Virus record (IMG/VR): IMGVR_UViG_3300045738_001343
Coordinates: 1 to 30,408 of that record
Strand: one strand, 5' to 3'
Length of the DNA stretch: 30,408 nt
DNA from: a virus
Shown: piece after piece, positions 1 through 7,123 of the stretch
Position numbering within the stretch: the stretch's first letter is position 1
How the letters are laid out: each line of letters begins with the position of its first letter
The notes under the pieces: model-generated
What the model saw: only the letters and a program-made list of their open reading frames with translations
What the model was told of the DNA's origin: nothing
The model's database searches: none
Program-made: the position numbers and the translations under genes

Positions 1-2923
1 AAACTCCTGGTTCTAATGTTTTATGATTCTCATAAACACTAACTTCAGGTAGAAAAACTGTTGCTGTATTAGTAAATTCAAATGTATGTAATCCTTTAAG
101 AATATGTTCATCTAACAACGTTCCAATTCTTTGACCCATTGAATTTAAAATATAAAGTTTAGTATCTTCTGGTTTATCTAAATAAAACTGAAATGTAGTA
201 TTGTCTATAAATGGATTGGGATAGTTATATGTTAGTGCACTACCATCAGGTTTTCCACCACCAAATGCCCAATACTTATTCCATACCATTACTTTACCAT
301 CTTTTCTATCCATTGATAAATCTCTACCTGCAGGTGAACCAGCGGCGTGTTTACCAACAAATCGTATTGGAGCTTCTGTCCACTCAGTATCAGGAAAATC
401 TGCTTTAAATAATAATTTTAATCCAACAATCTCGTTTTCTATATGATACGTTTCAGGTGCATTACTTGGTGAATAATTAATACCACCAAAAGAAACTCTT
501 TGCCAACCATCTACAACTTCGTGAACATTTACATAAGTCATCCAAGGCCCTGGTAAAACATCTGTTTTCATATCTATAAATGTTAATTCATCTACTTTAA
601 ATTCTACTTCAAATTCAAATCCTGCAATAAGAACTCCCTCTCTTGGTTTAATAGTTAACGGAACTTCAATTTGATTACCTGACTGAACTCTAACTGTTGA
701 ATCGGCTGGTAATGAAAGAGTTACTTCAACTCCATCTACAAAATCACCAAAGTTATTAGCTCCACTTAAAATATTATTAGTATTAGATTCATCATTAGTA
801 TCATTTATTTTTTCAGCATGTCTTGTTGGTGCACTTCCACCTGCCCAACGATAATATGTAGTACCCTCATTATCAATATATCCATCACTAACTGTGCCTG
901 CTTGGGCTTTAGTATAATCTATATTCGCTGAACCGTTAAGTGTTATTTGGTGTCCCTTACCCGTTGTAGCTCTTCCAGTTTTACTGTCATTTACTTCGTA
1001 AACTTTTGTTCCTGTGGCGTTTATATCTCCTGTAAAATAATATCCTACATCTGGCATTAAATAATCAGGATTATCATCGTTGTCAGTTCTGTTTGGTGCC
1101 CAAGAAGAATAACCATTTCCAATTATTAAATGAAGTGTATCCAATCCTGTTTGGTGGTCATCCATTAATGGGTTTATAGTTTCTATATGACCAAATGTTA
1201 ATGCTTTTTGATTAGTAGCTAAAGCTCTTGTTGTGGTTATTGGTGAATACTCTCCATTATTAACTCCAGAAGCTCTATCTCCACCATTATTTGTATTGGC
1301 AGTTGTATTCTCATCCCAATATATTGTATACTCATATTTGTTTAATCTTGTTTGACCATTTACTGTATTATAATATCCATAGTTTAAAGCATTACCACCT
1401 TCTTTAAAAACTTCTATTGAAGACCAATCTTCATGAGACCTACCAGTGTGGTGTGTATAGTTAGAAAATAATCCAGCCGAATAAGACCATAACAGATAAG
1501 TGTCGTTTAGAAAAAATAAATCATCACCGTCAACATCTCCAACTAAATACTCAAGAGCAGTCAATGTATCTATTCGTGTTCCTGGAATATCTCTTGTACC
1601 TGCATTATAGTTGTGATGTTTACCTGATTGAAAATTAAAAGACGCTATAGCATCAGTTACATTTGTAATTTGTTCTCTATGTAAATCAAATTGGTCGTGT
1701 GTTTCTATATCATCGCTATCATCGGGTGGCCAAAACGAAACACGATATCTATTATTTCTTGGTAATTGTATTTGATAATACCCTTTATCATCTGTATAAG
1801 TTGAGTCATAATAAGATATACCCAGAAATCCCTCTTTAGGAAGAACTTGTGCTGAAGTTGTTGATTTCTTATCATACAGAAATGTTGCCGTGTGGTCTCC
1901 AATAACATCATCACTTCCATCTTCATCTGCAGCATTAGCGTCATTTGCTATAACTTCTAAATTATACCAATTAGTTATTCGTGGATTAAAGTTAGCTTCA
2001 TTTCTATCTAATTCAAATTTTACTTTCCAATATGGATATGTGTTTTCTATTGGACCTCGTCTCCAAGCTGGGTTAGCATCAGCATAATCCCATTTTGCAC
2101 CCATACCTCTACCATTACCTTGAATGTATCTGTAGTATCCCTCAACATCAACAAGTTTTGGATGAAGAGTTATATCACCACGAGCACCATCTAAGTTAGT
2201 TGATTCTGTTCCATAGTTACCATCTATAAAAACTTTATAAGCAGTTAAATAATTTCCATTCGTTACATAAGTATACCATCCTACACCACCTTGATATTCA
2301 GTTGCTATTCTAAAAGCACGTGGATTAAAGTTATCTGCTACATCATTCACTTTAAAATGTAATTTTATTAATTCTTTTTGAACACCATTACCCCCACCAA
2401 ATTTGTGTGTGGCTACATTGTGAGATACCATTGTAATTCTTAACCAATCGTATCTACTATCAGATACAGATATTTCATTACCATTACTTGCTATACCATC
2501 AGTATAACCTATATTAGCATAACGAACCACTTCATAAGAATAGTGATGACCACTTTGTGCACTATCGCCCTCTGTCCAACCAGCTATATGTGCACCTTTA
2601 TGTATATAGGTTGAATCGTGAGACCAAGTAAAGATATCATTATCAAATATAATGTCTAAACGAAAAGCACTAACATTTGCACCATTGTCGTCAATTGTAA
2701 CGGCAACTGTCATTACATCATCTCTAAAAGCATCAAAGTTATTGTTTTTGTTTGCTGGCTCAGAAGTAACATCAGCTAAGTATGTTCTTAAACTATGAGT
2801 AACTTGGTCTCTCCACCAATACTTTGGTGTCTTATACTCTCTGCTCTGCATAAGTCTAATGATTGGTGTCTGAGTATATACGAAACTCATCACCAACATC
2901 AAGCCCAATAAAAATTTACGCAA
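1..2923 (-). CDS. Large secreted protein with dockerin-like, cohesin-like and T9SS sorting domains (3' end cut by window edge)
   Basis: The minus frame is open from a TTG at 2923-2921 to the window edge: 974 residues with no stop. The start is chosen because GAGGAG lies 7 bases upstream and the first residues (RKFLLGLMLVMSFVYTQ) form a lipoprotein-free signal peptide; no ATG has a comparable ribosome site. Residues about 457-480 (GDVDGDDLFFLND) resemble a dockerin calcium loop. Residues about 730-880 read as a cohesin-like beta domain. Residues from about 898 (NYPNPFIDNTTFQF, later ILNSMGQRIGTL) match the type A C-terminal sorting domain of the type IX (Por) secretion system; only the last 20 or so residues appear to be missing. 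The T9SS family exports proteins across the outer membrane in Bacteroidota and relatives. Its function here is unknown: surface attachment or polymer binding is inference. It lies just downstream of phage tip genes but has its own promoter. It could be phage cargo or host flank. Confidence 0.8.
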   Translation of the reverse strand, partial: MRKFLLGLMLVMSFVYTQTPIIRLMQSREYKTPKYWWRDQVTHSLRTYLADVTSEPANKNNNFDAFRDDVMTVAVTIDDNGANVSAFRLDIIFDNDIFTWSHDSTYIHKGAHIAGWTEGDSAQSGHHYSYEVVRYANIGYTDGIASNGNEISVSDSRYDWLRITMVSHNVATHKFGGGNGVQKELIKLHFKVNDVADNFNPRAFRIATEYQGGVGWYTYVTNGNYLTAYKVFIDGNYGTESTNLDGARGDITLHPKLVDVEGYYRYIQGNGRGMGAKWDYADANPAWRRGPIENTYPYWKVKFELDRNEANFNPRITNWYNLEVIANDANAADEDGSDDVIGDHTATFLYDKKSTTSAQVLPKEGFLGISYYDSTYTDDKGYYQIQLPRNNRYRVSFWPPDDSDDIETHDQFDLHREQITNVTDAIASFNFQSGKHHNYNAGTRDIPGTRIDTLTALEYLVGDVDGDDLFFLNDTYLLWSYSAGLFSNYTHHTGRSHEDWSSIEVFKEGGNALNYGYYNTVNGQTRLNKYEYTIYWDENTTANTNNGGDRASGVNNGEYSPITTTRALATNQKALTFGHIETINPLMDDHQTGLDTLHLIIGNGYSSWAPNRTDNDDNPDYLMPDVGYYFTGDINATGTKVYEVNDSKTGRATTGKGHQITLNGSANIDYTKAQAGTVSDGYIDNEGTTYYRWAGGSAPTRHAEKINDTNDESNTNNILSGANNFGDFVDGVEVTLSLPADSTVRVQSGNQIEVPLTIKPREGVLIAGFEFEVEFKVDELTFIDMKTDVLPGPWMTYVNVHEVVDGWQRVSFGGINYSPSNAPETYHIENEIVGLKLLFKADFPDTEWTEAPIRFVGKHAAGSPAGRDLSMDRKDGKVMVWNKYWAFGGGKPDGSALTYNYPNPFIDNTTFQFYLDKPEDTKLYILNSMGQRIGTLLDEHILKGLHTFEFTNTATVFLPEVSVYENHKTLEPGV

Positions 2924-2990
2924 GGTAAATCTCCTCGTTATTTTTTTAAGTGAAGTAACCTTTTAGAAAAAAAGGTATAGACTTTATTAT

Positions 2991-3019
2991 ATTATAAATA
3001 AATATTATGTTTCTTACAA
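2991..3019 (-). promoter_or_regulatory. sigma70-like promoter for the T9SS-domain gene
   Basis: On the minus strand TTGTAA (3019-3014) and a perfect TATAAT (2996-2991) are 17 bases apart. The start codon of the secreted-protein gene lies about 68 bases beyond the -10 box. The leader also contains a 7-bp inverted repeat (2958-2976, ACCTTTT/AAAAGGT). Two TATAAATA octamers lie on the opposite strand here (2993-3000 and 3021-3028) and point away from the gene. Confidence 0.5.
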
Positions 3020-3037
3020 CTATAAATATATTAATCC

Positions 3038-4138
3038 TTAATTATCAAATCTTATCGTAAAGGAAATATCATATTCTTTTGGTTTTTTTATTGGGCGGGA
3101 TAGTTTAGCCACCGCTAATAACTCTTTATTATCATCATATAACCCTATACTTGTTATATATGGATTAAAAGCAGAATGAGTTACAAAATTTGAATATACT
3201 CCTGCTGGTCTATATACTAAACTTGTATCATATTCTTCTTGTGTTCCAACTTCATTATAAACTGATCCTGTCAATTGTGTATGTATTCCTTCCATAAAAA
3301 ATCCAGATAAATCGCTTCCAAGTAATTGTGAACCACTTCTACCCGGAGTTGCACTTATATTATCTGTACCATTATATTCGTATTCTTGTATATTGCACAA
3401 AAATTCATATTCTCTAATAGTTTTAGTTCCTTGAAATTCTAACTCATAACCATCTGTACCTTCCAATTTTGCCACATTACCATATTTTGACCCAGTATCA
3501 GTTATAACAATAAAACCTTGATCATAAAATACGTTTCCTACAGAATCACCTACCACAACATTAGACCCTGATAATGATGATGACCTTCTTGCAAAACTTG
3601 ATGAATAAACAGAATCATATAAATGTCCTCTTTCATCATCTACTAAAGTAAGAGTTTCATCTGTCAAAGAATTATCAATAAGTTGTACTGTCCCAGGTTT
3701 TATTTCTTCTCCGAAAAATTTTCTAGGAATATTAATAACTCTTAAACTATTATGTATTCTATTTAAAAATGACCCAGATGAATCTCTAGGCCAAGGATCT
3801 TGATTAAAACTAAATTGTGGTTGGGGGGATAGTCCCTTAGGATTATTTTGTTGTTCAAATTTATAATATAAATGATTAATTGAATTATAAACAGGAAGAT
3901 TATAAAAAGTACCTACGCTATACCAAGTATCCTTGTCTTTTCCAAGAGACCTTGATAACTCATTAAAAGTACCTAAAGATTTTGACTGAGCAGACGCAGT
4001 ACTATAATTAAAATAGCTCCCACTAGTGCCTTCAAGAATAAAAACTCCACTTCCACTATCCGCGTCAGTGAATTCGTATTGTTTAAAAACTTTAAACGGG
4101 GTGATTGTTGCGTTGCCTTCTCCAATCGGCTTAAACAT
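3038..4138 (-). CDS. Phage tail tip / structural protein, paralogue of the next gene
   Basis: 366 residues. The C-terminal 45 residues (YITSIGLYDDNKELLAVAKL, ending in a beta-strand IRFDN) are clearly homologous to the end of the neighbour at 4152-5213 (YITTIGLYNANSELLAVAKL). An internal stretch also matches (GTVQLIDNS against GTATLRLIDDS). The rest is rich in Ser, Gly, Tyr and Asn without predicted membrane segments, as in beta-rich virion proteins. From memory, proteins with this GLY-(D/N)-ELLAVAKLS ending occur among structural genes of marine T4-like phages; the exact virion position is not known to me. It starts 13 bases after the upstream gene's stop, in the same operon. A role in host adhesion is inference from its position at the end of the tail module. 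It is the last gene before the secreted-protein gene. Confidence 0.7.
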   Translation of the reverse strand: MFKPIGEGNATITPFKVFKQYEFTDADSGSGVFILEGTSGSYFNYSTASAQSKSLGTFNELSRSLGKDKDTWYSVGTFYNLPVYNSINHLYYKFEQQNNPKGLSPQPQFSFNQDPWPRDSSGSFLNRIHNSLRVINIPRKFFGEEIKPGTVQLIDNSLTDETLTLVDDERGHLYDSVYSSSFARRSSSLSGSNVVVGDSVGNVFYDQGFIVITDTGSKYGNVAKLEGTDGYELEFQGTKTIREYEFLCNIQEYEYNGTDNISATPGRSGSQLLGSDLSGFFMEGIHTQLTGSVYNEVGTQEEYDTSLVYRPAGVYSNFVTHSAFNPYITSIGLYDDNKELLAVAKLSRPIKKPKEYDISFTIRFDN

Positions 4139-4151
4139 AAGCTTACCTCAC

Positions 4152-5213
4152 TTAAAAATCAAGTCTTACTTTTATTACTGCTTCTCTCGCCGGAGTTTTT
4201 AAGAACGGTTTACTAAGTTTAGCTACCGCTAACAATTCACTATTAGCATTATACAATCCTATCGTAGTAATATATGTACGAGGATCGGTTACATAAGTTG
4301 GATTTGTTAATTCACCACTTCCAGTATAATAAGTTGGGTTTTGACTAAAATTATATCGTCTATTATTTACTCTGCAGAAATAATGAGTTGATTTAATATC
4401 TTCTTCACGTCTTGCTTGAAAATATCCACCCGTAGTATTAATTGCATTATACAATTTACTAGAATTATTATCATCCGCATTAGTACTTAATCCAGTAGCA
4501 AGTGAAATACCATTCTGAGTTCCAGATTGATTATCATCTAATTTACCAGAGTCAAGCATAAAAACACCTAAAAACGGATAAAATCTTCCATAGTACATTT
4601 TGGTTGTACCAGATGAATACTTATATGAAGCTGTTCCGCCACTTATACTTCCTGAAACAATATTAAAATATGTAGTTCCCTTAGCAACACTAGAATCAGA
4701 AGTAGCGCCACTATCATCAATTAATCTTAAAGTTGCAGTTCCTAATCTTATTTCCCAATTACCTGGGTCAACCTTTTCTCTCATCCGAGCTCTTGATACT
4801 GAGATAAAATATGATGAAGATGATTCTAATTCAGCTCCACTTGCACCATACTTAAAAAATGTTTGAGTTGGTGACACAATTACATTTTTAAATTGTGAAT
4901 ATATAGCCTGGGAAGCATTTGTACCGTCCGTAGCATTTTTTGATCCACTACCAGCATGATGTCCATAAGTCACACTAAATTGTACTTCTGATGTAGATGA
5001 TGATGATGCTTCTTGATGTACATCAGTATAATAATCTCCACTAGATGCACTCTGCGCTGACGATGAAAAGAATCCAGCAGTTGCAGATCCTTGAGTTAAT
5101 GTAGTTCCTCCGCTCGACCATATACCACTTGAAACTGTAGTAACTCTGTTCGCCACTATATCTTCGGCTGTATCAAAAAGTTGAAATACGCCTGATGCGT
5201 CTCCTATTGGCAT
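4152..5213 (-). CDS. Phage tail tip / structural protein, paralogue of 3038-4138
   Basis: 353 residues, strongly Ser/Gly/Thr-rich, with the same C-terminal module as its downstream neighbour (GLYNANSELLAVAKLSKPF, then a final beta-strand VRLDF). The middle, residues about 145-175, contains WEIRLGTATLRLIDDSG, which aligns with the corresponding part of the paralogue. The N-terminal 130 residues differ completely, which suggests that this part carries the variable function while the C-terminus carries attachment or trimerisation. The start is preceded by AGGAG at good spacing. A TATAAATA box overlaps that site, so late transcription could restart here. Virion location and receptor are unknown; the structural assignment rests on context and paralogy. 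Confidence 0.7.
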   Translation of the reverse strand: MPIGDASGVFQLFDTAEDIVANRVTTVSSGIWSSGGTTLTQGSATAGFFSSSAQSASSGDYYTDVHQEASSSSTSEVQFSVTYGHHAGSGSKNATDGTNASQAIYSQFKNVIVSPTQTFFKYGASGAELESSSSYFISVSRARMREKVDPGNWEIRLGTATLRLIDDSGATSDSSVAKGTTYFNIVSGSISGGTASYKYSSGTTKMYYGRFYPFLGVFMLDSGKLDDNQSGTQNGISLATGLSTNADDNNSSKLYNAINTTGGYFQARREEDIKSTHYFCRVNNRRYNFSQNPTYYTGSGELTNPTYVTDPRTYITTIGLYNANSELLAVAKLSKPFLKTPAREAVIKVRLDF

Positions 5214-5225
5214 TTTATGTTCTCC

Positions 5226-5233
5226 TATTTATA
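5226..5233 (-). promoter_or_regulatory. TATAAATA late-promoter-like box
   Basis: The minus strand reads TATAAATAGGAGAACAT directly before the start codon at 5213. TATAAATA is the -10 element used by T4 gp55 late sigma factor, and a gp55-like gene lies at 21055-21774. A transcript from here would have a leader of only a few bases, and the octamer is common by chance in DNA this AT-rich, so confidence is low. Confidence 0.3.
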
Positions 5234-5263
5234 TTAAATATTATTTTCATTAAAAATTTTCAT

Positions 5264-5548
5264 TTACTCTGGATCCAGATCGTCCTTACCATTTTTACCG
5301 TTGCCGTTGCCATTACCAGAACTTTGTTGATATACTACTATATCTGCAGTAGCAGTATCAGATCCATCTTCATTTGTTACAGTCAATTCTACTGTATAGG
5401 TTCCTGGAGTTTGATAAGTATGAGTTGGATTTATAGATTCCGCGTCTATTCCATCTCCAAATTTCCAACTATATATTAATGCTTCTCCTAGTGAAGCATC
5501 CGTAAATACTACAGTAGCTGGTGCTGTTAATGTTTGTTGTCCTGCCAT
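5264..5548 (-). CDS. PKD (Ig-like) domain protein
   Basis: 94 residues. Residues 8-74 form a PKD fold: TAPATVVFTDASLG, then the hallmark YSWKFGDG, then PTHTYQTPGTYTVELTVTN. The tail is a Gly/Asn linker (NGNGNGKNGK) and an acidic end. PKD and other Ig-like domains are common accessory decorations on phage virions, where they bind carbohydrates or the cell surface weakly. The gene begins 2 bases after the stop of the upstream frame, with GAGGA 9 bases ahead of the ATG. The first beta-strand of the PKD domain seems to be missing and is instead found at the end of the upstream protein (PTAGFTYRT), which suggests a frameshift product or a broken gene. Confidence 0.75.
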   Translation of the reverse strand: MAGQQTLTAPATVVFTDASLGEALIYSWKFGDGIDAESINPTHTYQTPGTYTVELTVTNEDGSDTATADIVVYQQSSGNGNGNGKNGKDDLDPE

Positions 5549-5550
5549 TC

Positions 5551-5844
5551 TTAACCATCCTCAGTTCTGTAGGTAAAACCTGCGGTTGGAGGTTTTGGTG
5601 AAGTATCATCTGCGGGTGGGGGAGACGGTGCGGTTATGGTACCATCAACATTAAATAAATGTCCATTTAAAATACGTTTTGGTGTCCCTGCCTTAATAGT
5701 AATCTTAGTTGAAAATTCCTTTCCAGATAGTTCTCCTTTACCAGAAATAGTTACTTGTTTATCTGGAAATGTACCTGTAGTTTTACCAACAACTGATTTA
5801 GCTACCAATATAAATTTTTTGCCTGTTCTTGTCTTATATGGCAT
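5551..5844 (-). CDS. Small structural protein ending in the start of a PKD domain
   Basis: 97 residues. The first 72 residues are Lys/Gly/Thr-rich beta-type sequence of unknown family. They are followed by a proline-rich linker (APSPPPADDTSPKPP) and PTAGFTYRTEDG, which looks exactly like the opening strand of a PKD domain. The stop comes there, and the remainder of the PKD domain lies in the -1 frame immediately downstream. This gene may therefore yield a short form and, by frameshifting, a PKD-extended form. It lies in the structural operon, 16 bases after the preceding stop, with a good AGGAG site (aggagagtaata before the ATG). Function unknown. Confidence 0.65.
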   Translation of the reverse strand: MPYKTRTGKKFILVAKSVVGKTTGTFPDKQVTISGKGELSGKEFSTKITIKAGTPKRILNGHLFNVDGTITAPSPPPADDTSPKPPTAGFTYRTEDG

Positions 5845-5860
5845 TTATTACTCTCCTACC

Positions 5861-6340
5861 TTATCCAATCTCTTCTACTGTTATTACTTCACCTTCTTTA
5901 AATACATCAATATAAACATCGTCTGGTAAAGTTAAAGTATATTCTTCATCTTCTCCAAAATTTTCTGTAACTGGTGATATCACAAAATAATCGAAAGCTC
6001 CTACTGTTTCTGTAGCTGTTGGAACTCCAGTTATAAGAATAGTATCTACTGTATCATCTAGTTTATCTTTCAACGGAAATTTCATTGCTCCATCTTTTCC
6101 ATCTTCAGCTACCGCTACACTTCTAGTCATAACTTCCAATAAAGGCATATTCAAAATAGCATTATCATAATAATCAGGTCCACTAGTATGTGTAACATCA
6201 AAAAGATTATAATCTATACCATCATCTGCTAATGCAAATTTGCTTATATTAAGATTACCAGCAGTTGCTAACTGTTGTCTACCCAATTCTGTCAAAACTG
6301 CGTCTACAAATACTGTTACGCTTTTATCCAAAAATGCCAT
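5861..6340 (-). CDS. Phage structural protein, tandem paralogue of 6340-7047
   Basis: 159 residues. The N-terminal 70 residues (MAFLDKSVTVFVDAVLTELG, then KFALADDGIDYNLFDVTH) match the N-terminus of the upstream gene (FALADDEIDYTLWDTAH). The C-terminal half is different and short. I recall this FALADD-IDY N-terminal module from hypothetical structural proteins of marine T4-like phages. The start overlaps the upstream stop by one base (TAATG), so the two are translationally coupled. It probably forms part of the distal baseplate or fibre network; that is inference. Confidence 0.7.
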   Translation of the reverse strand: MAFLDKSVTVFVDAVLTELGRQQLATAGNLNISKFALADDGIDYNLFDVTHTSGPDYYDNAILNMPLLEVMTRSVAVAEDGKDGAMKFPLKDKLDDTVDTILITGVPTATETVGAFDYFVISPVTENFGEDEEYTLTLPDDVYIDVFKEGEVITVEEIG

Positions 6341-7047
6341 TATTCATTTGCCTTATAATTAACTCTAATTGTCAAAGCTGCAGTTGCACCAGACATCAAT
6401 CCAGTAACTATGCAAGTTGTTTTTGAAAGATCTTGTGTACTTGTAATTCTCTTAGCTTTAATTTTAATAGTATTATTACCTGGGGGCGATATTAATGTCT
6501 GTGAAGCTCTAAATCTTAAAGATTGTTCTGTAGGTTGAGAAAATCTACCAGCGGTTGTTGGATTATCATCTAAATATAGATAAGCTATATTTGTATTAAG
6601 TAATGTATAAGAATATCCTTCAGGTGCAGAATTTGAATGTAAATTAAGTGTAGTACATTGTATAGAATCTTCATCCCCAGCATTACTTACATTTTTCCAA
6701 CTTAAATCTAAAATTCCACTATTAGTATTTACTCTATTATTAAAAGTACCCCCAATAGTAGCCATCTTCATTCCAGCGCTTTTATCTAAATGATCGGTAC
6801 TTCTTAAAAGTTTATATCGCATTACACTAGTTTCATTTGGAACTGGTTCTAATAATGGTAAATTTTCTATAACGGTTCCATAATAATCCGAACCGGATGG
6901 GTGTGCAGTATCCCATAATGTATAATCTATTTCATCATCTGCTAAAGCAAAATGTGATACATTAAACTGTCCTTGAGCTAGCTTTTCTCTACCTTTATTG
7001 GTAAGAATAGCCTTCAAGACCTGAGTTGTTTTATTTAAATACGCCAT
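6340..7047 (-). CDS. Phage structural protein with FALADD module
   Basis: 235 residues. The N-terminal module (MAYLNKTTQVLKAILTNKGR, SHFALADDEIDYTLWD, then IENLPLLEPVPNE) is shared with the downstream paralogue. The C-terminal 130 residues are a beta-rich, Asn/Thr-rich domain absent from the paralogue, ending in LTIRVNYKANE. No signal peptide or membrane segment. The module is the part common to both copies, so it probably provides assembly contacts, while the C-terminal domain is specific to this one. It follows the giant tail gene after a 76-base gap and starts the block of small tip genes. Exact virion role unknown. Confidence 0.7.
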   Translation of the reverse strand: MAYLNKTTQVLKAILTNKGREKLAQGQFNVSHFALADDEIDYTLWDTAHPSGSDYYGTVIENLPLLEPVPNETSVMRYKLLRSTDHLDKSAGMKMATIGGTFNNRVNTNSGILDLSWKNVSNAGDEDSIQCTTLNLHSNSAPEGYSYTLLNTNIAYLYLDDNPTTAGRFSQPTEQSLRFRASQTLISPPGNNTIKIKAKRITSTQDLSKTTCIVTGLMSGATAALTIRVNYKANE

Positions 7048-7123
7048 TTTTCAATTCCTTCGATTTGTAATATATGATCACAGACAACCTTTGTTATCTA
7101 TAAATATATATAAATTAAGTTTA

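Noticed and set aside
2958-2976. Hairpin ACCTTTT/AAAAGGT as a terminator
   Set aside because: There is no T run after the stem on either strand, and it lies in the leader of the next gene.
5195-5479. Plus-strand frame with hydrophobic residues opposite the PKD gene
   Set aside because: Looks like a membrane protein only because the antisense of a GA-rich gene gives Ile/Phe/Tyr codons; the PKD gene on the other strand is clear.
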